Positions 36,810 to 45,724 of a stretch of 64,000 nucleotides of DNA are shown in pieces; the first letter of the stretch is position 1; each line of letters begins with the position of its first letter. The stretch covers positions 124,001 through 188,000 of the forward strand of contig CAVYWS010000003.1 in NCBI GenBank assembly GCA_963772265.1, given 5' to 3'. The notes below the pieces were generated by a model. It was not told the DNA's origin. It saw only the letters and a list, made by a program, of their open reading frames with translations, and ran no database searches. This DNA comes from Mayfieldus sp963772265. Its GTDB lineage: Bacteria > Actinomycetota > Thermoleophilia > Solirubrobacterales > 70-9. The translations under genes and the position numbers were made by a program.

Positions 36810-37930
36810 TGCGGGCGGCCGAGGCCGGCGCGCAGTTCGAGCACCCGCTGGGCCGAGGCGACGAAGTCGGCGCGCGCCAGCGCCCGGCTGCGAAGCGCGG
36901 CCCGTAGCGCCGCCCCGGCGCGGGACGCCAAGCGATTGCTGCGGAACAGCAGCAGGTCGGTGCCGGCGCCGGCCGCTGCGCGGGCGGTCTTCGCCGCCGG
37001 CCCGAACGCCTTCGCCGCCGCGGCGCCGAGGTCGTCGCTGACCGAAACGCCCTTGAAGCCGAGCCGCCCGCGCAGCTCGTCGCCTGCGAGGGCACGGGAG
37101 AAGACCGCCGGGCGCTGCGAGAAGGCGGGATAGACGGCGATGCTCATCATGGCCAATTTCCCTCCGGCCGCGGCGAAGCGTCGAAACGGCGCCTCGTCGA
37201 CGTTGCGCAGCTGGCTCTTGGAGAGGTCGATCTGCTCGGTCCCGAAGTCGGTGTTGACCTCGGCGGCGCCGAGGCCGGGGAAGTGCTTTGCGGTCGCCGC
37301 CACCTCACCGCCCTGCAGGGCGGTGGCGAACGGCACCGCCGTCGCCGAGACCTTGGCGGCGCTGGAGCCGAAGGAGCGGTTCTCCTCGCTGATCACGCCG
37401 CCCGGCCGGCCGACGTCGAGGACGGGGGCCAGGTCGACGTTGATTCCGGCGGCGGCGAGGTTGCGCGCGGTCAAGCGGCCCTGGCGGCGGCTGAAGTCGG
37501 TGCCGCGGCCGCCCATTTCGGCCGCCGACGGCACCGGCGCGCCGGGTAGGCGCCTGATCTCGCCGCCCTCCTGGTCGACCATGACCAGCAGCGGATCACG
37601 CAGGCCCGGCGGCCGCCGGATCCCCTGCAGGCGGCGGATCATGCGCCGGGCGACGGCGCGCCCGGGGAGGTTCTCCGAGAACAGCACAACCCCGGCCAGC
37701 TCTCCGCGATGGATCATCCGCCGCACCGAGGCGGGGGGGCTGGTGCCGTGGAAGCCGGAAACCAAACGCTCGCCGGCGAGCTGCCGCCGGGTCAGGTCGG
37801 CGGCGCTCGGGCCCTGGGCGTCCGACTTGCTGCCATCGCCGAGCGCGGCGCTGAGCCCGATCGCGGCGGCGAGCCCGCCGAGCACGACCGCGGCAGCCGC
37901 TCGCCGCCTGCGAATCCTCCGCGTCCTCAC
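36806..37930 (-). CDS. nagZ: secreted glycoside hydrolase family 3 beta-N-acetylhexosaminidase
   Basis: An intact 374-residue GH3 enzyme. After basic residues and a hydrophobic anchor (AAAVVLGGLAAAIGLSAAL) come the signature DPLLVMVDQEGGEIRRLPG, the substrate loop K215-H216-F217-P218-G219 with HFPGLGAAEVNTDFG, and the nucleophile Asp in VSVSDDLGAAA (about 299). The His-containing loop marks the NagZ type, which releases N-acetylglucosamine from peptidoglycan fragments; here the anchor suggests action outside the membrane. It is the first of a run of envelope genes and is convergent with the glycosylase. The symbol is by family, not by proven function. Confidence 0.85.
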   Translation of the reverse strand: MRTRRIRRRRAAAAVVLGGLAAAIGLSAALGDGSKSDAQGPSAADLTRRQLAGERLVSGFHGTSPPASVRRMIHRGELAGVVLFSENLPGRAVARRMIRRLQGIRRPPGLRDPLLVMVDQEGGEIRRLPGAPVPSAAEMGGRGTDFSRRQGRLTARNLAAAGINVDLAPVLDVGRPGGVISEENRSFGSSAAKVSATAVPFATALQGGEVAATAKHFPGLGAAEVNTDFGTEQIDLSKSQLRNVDEAPFRRFAAAGGKLAMMSIAVYPAFSQRPAVFSRALAGDELRGRLGFKGVSVSDDLGAAAAKAFGPAAKTARAAAGAGTDLLLFRSNRLASRAGAALRAALRSRALARADFVASAQRVLELRAGLGRPH

Positions 37931-37940
37931 GGGGCCGAGT

Positions 37941-39764
37941 CTATGAGCGGATCAGCGGCAGACGCGAACCCCGCGGTCGATGGTCATCCGGCGGCCGTCG
38001 ATCAGCGTCACCAGAATTCGTACCCGGGAGACCCGCTTGCGCCTCAGCCTCCGGTAGGGCAGCTTGCGCTGGAAGGGCCGCCTGCGGTCGCGGGCGAAGC
38101 GCCTGCCGTTGACGAGGAACTCGGCCAGCACCACCTTGCCGGCGTCGGCTCCCCCGACCCTTGCACGCACTGGCCGCAGCGCGCAGCCGCCTGCGCTGCC
38201 GCGACGCAGAAGCCTCAGCCTCAGGCGCGGCGACTCGCGGCACCGCTTTCGCCGAGCAGTGGCGCAACCGGTGAAGCCGCTTCGCCAGCGCGGAGCGCAC
38301 CGCCGCATAGCCAGGGTCCGCCGCCACGTTCTGAAGCTCGAAGGGGTCCTGGTCGAGGTCGTACAGCTCCCTGAAGCCGTGGTTGCGACCGGACGTGTAC
38401 TTGACGTAGATGTAGCGCCCGGTTCTCACCCCGGTGTAGTGGTTGGTCTCGATCGAGAGCTCGCGGCCTCGCAGGCGCCCGGGTCGCCTCGCAAACCGCT
38501 GCAGCGCCCTGCCGTCCATGGGCCGGCCGGCCCTGACGCCGGTGGCCGTGACGATCGTCTTCGCCAGATCGGCGTTGATCGCCAGGTCGCGAACCGTCTT
38601 GGCGCCCCGAAATCCGGGTCCGCGGATCAGCAGCGGAACCCGGATCGACTCCTCGTAGGGCACCTTCTTGCCGAACTTGAGGCGATGCTCGCCGTGCATG
38701 AAGCCGTTGTCGGAGGTGAAGATCACCAGCGTGTTATCGAGCTCTCCGCTGGCGGACAGCGCCGCCATCACCTGGGCCACTCCGAGATCCTCGGCCTGAA
38801 GCGCGGCCAGACGGCAGCGGTAGAAGCGCGTGATGTCGGAGATCGCCTCCTCCCCGAACGTCGGGTAGCCGGCAATGATCGGCGGCTTGTCGGACACGTC
38901 TGCCTCGTTGAACGAGGGGGAGCGAGGGAGGGGCTCTGAGTCGAACGCGTGCAGGTCACGGGGGGCCGGCTTCGCCGTGCCCGCACAATGGTTGCCCTCG
39001 GGGTTGGGGCCGCCGCTGTGGGGCGCCATCCAGCTCAGCCAGAGGAAGAAGGGCCGGTCGAACTGAGCGCGGCGGTTGATGAACTCGACTGCCTTCGCCG
39101 TGTAGACGTCGGTCTGATAGAGGGCCGGGTCGGGCGGGTTGTCGGGATCGTCGCCGAGCGAGCCGTATGTCGTCAGCAGCCCGCCCTCGTTGAGCTCGTA
39201 GCCGTAGTAGTCGTAGGTGCGGGTCGATCCGCGCCACTCGCTCCATCCGGGTGGGATCAGGGGCCCGGCGGGATCGTCGCGGTGACGCTCGTAGCCGTTC
39301 AGGTACTTGCCGATCAGGCTCGTGTAGTAGCCGGCGCGCCGCAGCCAGACGGCCAGCGTGTCGTGGTTGTCGAGCTTGTCGTATCCGCCGGCGGGCCGGC
39401 GGTTCTCACGAACGCCGTGGTTGTGCGAATACTGGCCGCTGAGAATCGTGGCGCGCGACGGGCAGCAATAGGAATAGTTGACGAAGCTGTTGGCGAAGGT
39501 GACCCCCGCCTCGCCGATCAGCTCGCGGGTCTCGGGCATAACCGACATCGAGGCCTGGGTCTGGTCGTCGGTCTCGATCAGGACGACGTTCGGGCGCTGC
39601 TTCGCGGGCTTCGGCTTGGCCAGCGCCTGCTCCCGGCGCTGACCGCCAGGACTGAGTAGCAGCAGCGCCAGCAGGCCGAGCAGGAGCGAGCCGCTAAGCC
39701 AAAGCGCGGCCGCGCTTCTCGGTTTTGCGTGCCTATTCGGTGTCAACGCCCCTGGCCTGAACAC
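37941..39764 (-). CDS. secreted sulfatase (C-terminus probably frameshifted)
   Basis: After a signal-anchor (WLSGSLLLGLLALLLL) comes a type I sulfatase: VVLIETDDQTQASMSVMPET with the metal Asp pair, the C100-C101-P-S-R104 motif (formylglycine at the first Cys), TLAVWLRRAGYYTSLIGKYL, FLWLSWMAPHSGG, FTSDNGFMHGEHRLKFGKK and PLLIRGPGF. The catalytic Cys is present, so activity is expected if the maturase exists. The last 100 codons in this frame are Arg/Ala junk; a parallel frame from about 38255 gives VVLAEFLVNGRRFARD and a stop at 37952, so one base shift is likely there. It is divergent from the arylsulfotransferases. Confidence 0.8.
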   Translation of the reverse strand: MFRPGALTPNRHAKPRSAAALWLSGSLLLGLLALLLLSPGGQRREQALAKPKPAKQRPNVVLIETDDQTQASMSVMPETRELIGEAGVTFANSFVNYSYCCPSRATILSGQYSHNHGVRENRRPAGGYDKLDNHDTLAVWLRRAGYYTSLIGKYLNGYERHRDDPAGPLIPPGWSEWRGSTRTYDYYGYELNEGGLLTTYGSLGDDPDNPPDPALYQTDVYTAKAVEFINRRAQFDRPFFLWLSWMAPHSGGPNPEGNHCAGTAKPAPRDLHAFDSEPLPRSPSFNEADVSDKPPIIAGYPTFGEEAISDITRFYRCRLAALQAEDLGVAQVMAALSASGELDNTLVIFTSDNGFMHGEHRLKFGKKVPYEESIRVPLLIRGPGFRGAKTVRDLAINADLAKTIVTATGVRAGRPMDGRALQRFARRPGRLRGRELSIETNHYTGVRTGRYIYVKYTSGRNHGFRELYDLDQDPFELQNVAADPGYAAVRSALAKRLHRLRHCSAKAVPRVAAPEAEASASRQRRRLRAAASACKGRGSRRRQGGAGRVPRQRQALRPRPQAALPAQAALPEAEAQAGLPGTNSGDADRRPPDDHRPRGSRLPLIRS

Positions 39765-39873
39765 GGCTGCGCGAGCGCGGTTGCGGGCAGCGCCCCCGGG
39801 CCACCGCCCGGGACCGCAACGAGACGGCGCCGGAGTTGTTGCAATGATCGTCGACAGGAGGAGGGAGCTATCG

Positions 39874-41634
39874 ATGTCTCGTAAAACTCACCTGTCCTGG
39901 GGTATCGCCGTGGGCATCGCCTTGTTCGGACTGCAGCCCGGATCGGCCCTTGCCGAGCTGGTGAGCGTCTTCCCGGCGCCCGGAACCCGTGTGGCGTCCA
40001 ACAGCACGACGATCAGCTTTCGCGGGATCAAGCCCAAGCATCTCGGCAAGCTGGTCGTGATCGGGTCGAAGACCGGGCGCCATCACGGCAAACTCCGCAG
40101 GCAGACCGACGGGCACGGCGTGAGCTTCATCCCCAATCGGAAGTTCGCGGTCAACGAGGTCGTAAGGGTGGGGACCCACCGCAGGATCCGTTTGGCCAGG
40201 CACGGCGACTTCCGGTTCAGGATCGGGAACTTCCGAAGCCAGGCGGCTCGCCCTCCGCACAAGATCCCGCACGAGGGCGAATTCTCGCCCAACGCGGTGA
40301 CCTTCCACTCCCGCCCGACCCTCAGGGCGCCCAGGGTGACGATCGACACCCCCGCCCACAACACCGCCCCGGGCTACGTCTTCATCGCACCGAAGTCATC
40401 CGGCCCGATGATCTTGGACAACACCGGCAACCTGATCTGGCACAGGCGGGGAAGGACCACCGACTTCCGGGTGCAGACGTTCAAGGGCCACCGGGTCATG
40501 ACCTGGTGGCAGGGCCCGTTCACGCCGATCGGCGTCACCAAGGGGACCTTCCTGATCTTCAGCTCCCACTACCGCAGGGTCAAGCGGGTGAGGGCCGGCA
40601 ACGGCGACGTGGGAGGCCTGCACGAGTTCAACCTGACGCCCCGGGGCACCGCCCTGCTGACCGCCTACCGCGGGGTGAAGAAGGACCTGAGGCGATTCGG
40701 CGGCCCCCGCAACGGCACGGTGCTGGACTCGATCGTGCAGGAAGTGGACGTTCGCACCGGGCTGGTTGTGTGGGAATGGCACAGCCTGGGCAACGTCGCC
40801 CTGAAGAACAGCATGGTGCCTCCCCCGGAGACGGTGCACGACGCCTGGGACTACTTCCACGTCAACTCGGTCAACGAGGACGCTGACGGCAACCTGCTGG
40901 TCTCGTCGCGCAACACCAGCGCGGTCTACCGCGTCAACAAGGCGACCGGGAACGTCATGTGGCGGCTGGGCGGCAAGCGCTCCAACTTCAAGAAGCTCGG
41001 CAAGGCGACCAGAACCGCCTGGCAGCACGACGCCATGCGACAGGCGGACGGCACGATCTCCGTCTTCGACAACGGAGCCGCGCCCCCGGTGCACAAGGCC
41101 TCGCGGGCCCTGTTCCTGCGATTGGTCGGCAAGGGGCGCACCGTCCGGGTCGAAAAGGCCTTCACCCACCCGAAGGGGCTATTGGCCGGCAGCCAGGGAA
41201 GCGTGCAGCTGCTGCCGAACGGCAACGTCTTCGTCGGCTGGGGCTCAGAGCCCTACTTCACCGAGTTCTCGCCCAGCGGCGAGGTCCTCTTCGACGGCCA
41301 CTTCCTGGCCCGCAACTCCTCCTATCGCAGCTACCGATTTGCGTGGACGGGGCGGCCAGGGGGCCGGCCGGCGATCGCCTCCCAGGCGCTGGCGGGAGGG
41401 ATGGTGAGCGCCTGGGCGAGCTGGAACGGAGACACCGAGGTGGCGAGCTGGCGGCTGCTGGCGGGCCCCGACGCGAATTCGCTTTCGGTCGTCGGCAGCG
41501 CCCCCCGCAGCGGATTCGAGACCGCGGTCACCGCGAGCACGACCGGCCCGTTCGTGGCCATGGAGGGGCTGGATGCGAGCGGCGGGGTGCTGGGGCGCTC
41601 GGCGGTCACCAGGGTCGGTGAGCAATCCAGGTAG
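39874..41634 (+). CDS. secreted arylsulfotransferase (ASST) family protein, copy 1
   Basis: An intact 586-residue protein preceded by AGGAGGAGGGAG. It starts with a signal peptide (GIAVGIALFGLQPGSALA), an extra N-terminal beta domain of about 110 residues (VSVFPAPGTRVASNSTTISF), then the ASST propeller: TAPGYVFIAPKSSGPMILDN, NLIWHRRGRTTDF, YDYFHVNS-type WDYFHVNSVNEDADGN, RLGGKRSNF and WQHDAMRQADGTISVFDN. The family transfers sulfate between phenolic donors and acceptors outside the cell. The final 286 bp are almost identical to those of the next gene. It is in divergent position with the sulfatase, 109 bp apart. Confidence 0.8.
   Translation: MSRKTHLSWGIAVGIALFGLQPGSALAELVSVFPAPGTRVASNSTTISFRGIKPKHLGKLVVIGSKTGRHHGKLRRQTDGHGVSFIPNRKFAVNEVVRVGTHRRIRLARHGDFRFRIGNFRSQAARPPHKIPHEGEFSPNAVTFHSRPTLRAPRVTIDTPAHNTAPGYVFIAPKSSGPMILDNTGNLIWHRRGRTTDFRVQTFKGHRVMTWWQGPFTPIGVTKGTFLIFSSHYRRVKRVRAGNGDVGGLHEFNLTPRGTALLTAYRGVKKDLRRFGGPRNGTVLDSIVQEVDVRTGLVVWEWHSLGNVALKNSMVPPPETVHDAWDYFHVNSVNEDADGNLLVSSRNTSAVYRVNKATGNVMWRLGGKRSNFKKLGKATRTAWQHDAMRQADGTISVFDNGAAPPVHKASRALFLRLVGKGRTVRVEKAFTHPKGLLAGSQGSVQLLPNGNVFVGWGSEPYFTEFSPSGEVLFDGHFLARNSSYRSYRFAWTGRPGGRPAIASQALAGGMVSAWASWNGDTEVASWRLLAGPDANSLSVVGSAPRSGFETAVTASTTGPFVAMEGLDASGGVLGRSAVTRVGEQSR
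41338..41623 (+). repeat. 286-bp near-identical tract shared by the two arylsulfotransferase genes (copy 1)
   Basis: From TTTGCGTGGACGGGGCGGCC to the last GTCGGTGAGC this tract matches 42878-43163 with one mismatch in 286 bases, whereas the sequence immediately before and after diverges sharply. The offset is 1,540 bp. Gene conversion or a very recent partial duplication is the simplest explanation. Confidence 0.9.
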
Positions 41635-41656
41635 ACCGGCTGACGCCAGCGCCAAG

Positions 41657-43174
41657 ATGTCCAGGCTTTTGAAGCTGCTGCTCGCGGTGACCGCTGTCTT
41701 GCTGACGATCGCCGTCCTCGGTCAGGCACCGGACCGTCCCAGCTCGCCGCCCGGGAGCCGCCTCGCCTCCGCCCTGCCGCTTCCCGGGCTAGCGGACTCG
41801 GCCGCGGCGCGGCAGAGGCCCAATCGCGCGGACCACCTGCGCTTCCACTCCCGGCCTGACCTGCGGATCCCCGCGGTGAGCGTCGACGTGGCCGCGCACG
41901 GCACCACGCCGGGGTACGTCTTCCTGGCCCCGAAATCGGACGGGGCGATGATCGTCGACAACCGCGGCCAGCCGATCTGGTACCGGCCGATGCGGTCGTC
42001 GAACTTCAGGGTCCAGAGATTCCACGGCCGCCCGGTGCTGACCTGGTGGCGGGCACCCTCGGGCCGGCGGCACAGGGCCACCTACGTGATCGCCAACAGC
42101 CACTACAGGCCAATCGCGCGTTTCAAGGCAGGCAACGGCTACGCGGGGGACCAGCACGAGTTTCTACTGCTGCCCGGGGGAAAGGCCCTGATCACGGCCT
42201 ACCATGCCGTCCGCCGCGACCTGCGACCGGTTGGCGGACCGCGAAACGCGGTGGTTTTCGACTCGATCGCCCAGGAGCTCAACGTGAAGTCCGGTCGGGT
42301 GGTCTGGGAATGGCATAGCCTCGACCACGTCCCGATCCGCAACTCCTTCGACCGGGTGCCGAAGCATCGGGGGTCCGGCTACGACTACTTCCACATCAAC
42401 TCCGTCGCCCCAGTCCCCGGCGGGGACGTCCTCGTGTCGGGCCGGGACACGCACACCGTCTACAGGATCGATCGCCGCACCGGCAGGATCAAATGGCGAA
42501 TCGGGGGCAAGCGAAGCAACTTCAAGCTTGGAAGAGGAGCCGCGTTCGCCTGGCAGCACGATGCCCATCTTGAGGGCTCCGATCGGCTCGTCATGTTCGA
42601 CAACAGCGACGCACCGCCGGCGCGGAAGCCATTTCGCAACCATTCGCGCGGCTTGATCCTGCGCATCGACGGCCGCCACCGGACAGCGAGGCTCGAGGGC
42701 CAATACGTGCGTCCGGGAACCCTCTCGAGCAGCCAGGCGAACACTCAGCTGCTGCCGAACGGCAACGTCTTCGTCGGCTGGGGCGCGGAGCCGTACTTCA
42801 CCGAGTTCTCCCCCACCGGCGAGGTCCTCTTCGACGGCACCTTCGCCGCCGCTACCTCCTCCTACCGCTGCTACCGGTTTGCGTGGACGGGGCGGCCAGG
42901 CGGCCGGCCGGCGATCGCCTCCCAGGCGCTGGCGGGAGGGATGGTGAGCGCCTGGGCGAGCTGGAACGGAGACACCGAGGTGGCGAGCTGGCGGCTGCTG
43001 GCGGGCCCCGACGCGAATTCGCTTTCGGTCGTCGGCAGCGCCCCCCGCAGCGGATTCGAGACCGCGGTCACCGCGAGCACGACCGGCCCGTTCGTGGCCA
43101 TGGAGGGGCTGGATGCGAGCGGCGGGGTGCTGGGGCGCTCGGCGGTCACCAGGGTCGGTGAGCGGAAGAGATAA
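41657..43174 (+). CDS. secreted or membrane-anchored arylsulfotransferase family protein, copy 2
   Basis: An intact 505-residue paralogue of the preceding gene, starting MSRLLKLLLAVTAVLLTIAV as a signal or membrane anchor. It lacks the extra N-terminal domain of copy 1. The propeller signatures match: TPGYVFLAPKSDGAMIVDNR, WYRPMRSSNFRVQRF, SGYDYFHINSVAPVPGGD, WRIGGKRSNFKLGRG, WQHDAHLEGSDRLVMFDNSD, LLPNGNVFVGWGAEPYFTEF. Only 22 bases separate it from copy 1, so they are co-transcribed. The middle is clearly diverged while the 3' end is near identical. The substrate is unknown. Confidence 0.8.
   Translation: MSRLLKLLLAVTAVLLTIAVLGQAPDRPSSPPGSRLASALPLPGLADSAAARQRPNRADHLRFHSRPDLRIPAVSVDVAAHGTTPGYVFLAPKSDGAMIVDNRGQPIWYRPMRSSNFRVQRFHGRPVLTWWRAPSGRRHRATYVIANSHYRPIARFKAGNGYAGDQHEFLLLPGGKALITAYHAVRRDLRPVGGPRNAVVFDSIAQELNVKSGRVVWEWHSLDHVPIRNSFDRVPKHRGSGYDYFHINSVAPVPGGDVLVSGRDTHTVYRIDRRTGRIKWRIGGKRSNFKLGRGAAFAWQHDAHLEGSDRLVMFDNSDAPPARKPFRNHSRGLILRIDGRHRTARLEGQYVRPGTLSSSQANTQLLPNGNVFVGWGAEPYFTEFSPTGEVLFDGTFAAATSSYRCYRFAWTGRPGGRPAIASQALAGGMVSAWASWNGDTEVASWRLLAGPDANSLSVVGSAPRSGFETAVTASTTGPFVAMEGLDASGGVLGRSAVTRVGERKR
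42878..43163 (+). repeat. 286-bp near-identical tract shared by the two arylsulfotransferase genes (copy 2)
   Basis: Partner of 41338-41623. The single mismatch is G versus C shortly after the start (GGCCAGGG against GGCCAGGC). The encoded segment runs from FAWTGRPGG to AVTRVGE and includes AWASWNGDTEVASWRLLAG. Confidence 0.9.
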
Positions 43175-43306
43175 GGGTCGAGGAGAGGGCGGCCGGTCGG
43201 CCCGGCCGAGGCGCATCCCCGCTTGCTCCGGAGGAGGATTGCGCGGAGTTGCTGCAGACCGCCGTCCGGAGGCGCTCGTAGCCTTGCGTCCGGAGTCTCC
43301 CTCTCG

Positions 43307-44458
43307 ATGGCATCCCTGATCACCTTCGACGAGGCGCTGCAGCTGGGCGACCTCAGCGACCGCGACGAGATCATGGCGCTGGTCGAGCGGGCCTGGGAGG
43401 TGCGGCGCGAGAACTTCGGCGACTCGACCGACATGTGCTCGCTGGTCAACGCGAAGTCGGGCGGCTGTGCCGAGGACTGCGGCTTCTGCGCGCAATCGCG
43501 CTACGCGGAGGCCGACACCCCGATGCACGCGATGATGGAGCCCGAGCAGATCCTCGAGCACGCCCGGGCGGCGGAGGCGGCCGGGGCGCATCGCTTCTGC
43601 ATGGTGACCCAGGGCCAGGGGCTCTCGAAGCGCGACTTCGAGAAGGTGCTCTCCGGCGCGCGGCTGGTCGCCGAGCACACCAACCTGAAGCGCTGCGCGT
43701 CGATCGGCCACATGTCGGCCGACCGGGCGCACAAGCTGCGCGAGGCGGGGATCCAGCGCGTCCACCACAACGTCGAGTCGGCGCGCTCCTACTACCCCGA
43801 GGTCTCGACCACGGTCCGCTACGAAGGGCGACTGCGGACGATCCGGGCGGTCGAGGAGGCCGGCCTGGAGACCTGCGTCGGCGGCATCCTCAACCTCGGC
43901 GAGACACCGCATCAGCGGGTCGAGATGGCCTTCGAGCTGGCGAAGATCGAACCCACCTCGGTTCCGATCAACCTGCTCAACCCGAGGACGGGCACGAAGT
44001 TCGGCGACCGCGAGCTGATGGATCCCTGGGACGTCGTCAAGTGGGTCGCGATCTTCCGTCTGATCATCCCCGGGGCCCTGTTCCGGCTCTGCGGCGGCCG
44101 GGTCGAGAACCTCGGCGAGCTGCAGCCGCTGGCCGTCAAGGCGGGGCTGAACGGGGTGATGATGGGCAACTTCCTGACCACACTCGGCGCCGAGCCGGAG
44201 GATGACCGCGGCATGTTCGAGGAGCTCGGCCTCAACGTCGCCCGCCAGCCGGACAACGGGGCCAACCCCCGCCCCGACAACCGCTCCGGATGGCTCGACG
44301 GCGCGACTCCGAGCACGCCGATGGAAGACCTGATCGACAGCCAGGCCGATGCGCCGATGTGGGATCCCTCCACCCAGCTTCGGGTGATCCGCAAGAAGGC
44401 GAAGCCGCCGGCCTATCCGCGCCGACCGGCCGAGCAGCCGGCGGGCTGGGGCGACTAG
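43307..44458 (+). CDS. bioB: biotin synthase
   Basis: An intact 383-residue radical SAM enzyme. The [4Fe-4S] cluster motif is C54-x3-C58-x2-C61 in GGCAEDCGFCAQSRY, and the BioB-specific NVESARSYYPEV, CVGGILNLGETPHQR and PINLLNPRTGTKF follow. It inserts sulfur into dethiobiotin, the last step of biotin synthesis. The C-terminus carries about 80 extra polar residues (DNRSGWLDGATPSTP, RKKAKPPAYPRRPAEQ), longer than E. coli BioB. Its TAG overlaps the bioF GTG, so translation is coupled. No BirA-type box recognised upstream. Confidence 0.95.
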   Translation: MASLITFDEALQLGDLSDRDEIMALVERAWEVRRENFGDSTDMCSLVNAKSGGCAEDCGFCAQSRYAEADTPMHAMMEPEQILEHARAAEAAGAHRFCMVTQGQGLSKRDFEKVLSGARLVAEHTNLKRCASIGHMSADRAHKLREAGIQRVHHNVESARSYYPEVSTTVRYEGRLRTIRAVEEAGLETCVGGILNLGETPHQRVEMAFELAKIEPTSVPINLLNPRTGTKFGDRELMDPWDVVKWVAIFRLIIPGALFRLCGGRVENLGELQPLAVKAGLNGVMMGNFLTTLGAEPEDDRGMFEELGLNVARQPDNGANPRPDNRSGWLDGATPSTPMEDLIDSQADAPMWDPSTQLRVIRKKAKPPAYPRRPAEQPAGWGD

Positions 44459-45720
44459 TGAGCGACCTCGCCGACCGGCTCGAGGAGCTGCGCGAGCGAG
44501 GGCTGTACCGGCGGCTGCGGCTGGTCAGCGGGCCGCAGGGCCCGCGGGTTCTGCTCGACGGCAAGCCGGTGCTGCTGCTCTGCTCGAACAACTACCTCGG
44601 TCTTGCCGACCATTCCAGGGTCCGCGAGGCGGCCGCCGAGGCGGCGATGCGCTGGGGGGTCGGCGCCGGCGCCTCGCGGCTGATCTCCGGGAACATGAAG
44701 CTGCATCGCCGGCTCGAGGAGCGGTTGGCGGCCTTCAAGGAGCACGAGGCGGCACTGCTGTTCGGCTCGGGCTACCTCGCCAACACCGGGGCGATCGCCG
44801 CCCTCGCCCGCAACGGCGAGGTCGTCTTCTCCGACCAGCTCAACCACGCCAGCATCATCGACGGCTGTCGGCTCTCGCGGGCCGAGACCTTCGCCTACCG
44901 TCACCGCGACCTCGAGCACCTCGAGTGGGGGCTGCGGAAGGCGCAGGGCCGGGGCGCGCTGATCGTCAGCGACGGGGTCTTCTCGATGGACGGCGACGTT
45001 GCCCCGATCGAGGGCCTGGTCGAGCTGGCGGGCCGCTACGACTGCCGGCTGATGGTCGACGAGGCCCATGCGACCGGGGCGATCGGGCCCGGGGGACGGG
45101 GCTCGGTTGCAGCCGCCGGGTTGAGCCAGGAGGTCGACGTCGTGGTCGGGACGATGGGCAAGGCACTCGGCAGCTACGGCGCCTACGTCTGCGGCAGCCG
45201 GGTGCTGGTCGAGTACCTGATCAACGTCGCCAGGCCGTTCATCTTCTCGACCGCGCCGCCACCGCCGGTCGTCGCGGCGGCGCTGGCGGCACTGGAGATC
45301 ATCGAGTCCAACCCGCACCGGGTCGATCGCCTGGCCCGCAATGCGCGGCTGATGCGCGAGGCGCTCGAGGCCGAGGGCCTGCCGCTCGGCCCCTCCGAGA
45401 CCCAGATCGTGCCGGTGATGGTCGGCGACCCCGAGGCGACCCTGCGGCTCAGCGAGCTCGCCCTCGAGCGCGGAGTGTTCGCGCAGGGAATCCGGCCCCC
45501 GACCGTTCCCGAGGGGACCTCGCGCCTGCGTCTGGCGACGATGGCAACCCATCGCGGCCCCGAGCTGGCGCGGGCGGCGCAGGTGATCGGCGACGCGGCG
45601 CGCGAGATCGGGCTGCTCTCGGAGCCGGCCCCGGCGCCGATCCAGGTGCCCGACTCAGAAGAGCAGCCGGCCGAGCCGCAGCGGCGCGAGGTGCTGCCGC
45701 AGCTCGAAGAAGCTGCCTGA
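44458..45720 (+). CDS. bioF: 8-amino-7-oxononanoate synthase
   Basis: An intact 420-residue PLP enzyme of the alpha-oxoamine synthase family. Signatures: LCSNNYLGLADHSRV, GVGAGASRLISGNM, DEAHATGAIGPGG with the PLP-contacting Asp201 and His204, and the Schiff-base Lys235 in GTMGKALGSYGAY. It condenses pimeloyl thioester with alanine. The GTG start overlaps the bioB stop. The C-terminal 40 residues are acidic and Pro-rich (SEEQPAEPQRREVLPQ), beyond the usual family end. bioD follows four bases after the stop. Confidence 0.93.
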   Translation: MSDLADRLEELRERGLYRRLRLVSGPQGPRVLLDGKPVLLLCSNNYLGLADHSRVREAAAEAAMRWGVGAGASRLISGNMKLHRRLEERLAAFKEHEAALLFGSGYLANTGAIAALARNGEVVFSDQLNHASIIDGCRLSRAETFAYRHRDLEHLEWGLRKAQGRGALIVSDGVFSMDGDVAPIEGLVELAGRYDCRLMVDEAHATGAIGPGGRGSVAAAGLSQEVDVVVGTMGKALGSYGAYVCGSRVLVEYLINVARPFIFSTAPPPPVVAAALAALEIIESNPHRVDRLARNARLMREALEAEGLPLGPSETQIVPVMVGDPEATLRLSELALERGVFAQGIRPPTVPEGTSRLRLATMATHRGPELARAAQVIGDAAREIGLLSEPAPAPIQVPDSEEQPAEPQRREVLPQLEEAA

Positions 45721-45724
45721 GCGC

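Noticed and set aside
37709..39659. Plus-strand ORFs opposite the GH3 and sulfatase genes
   Set aside because: Low-complexity shadow translations; the minus-strand proteins have full catalytic motifs.
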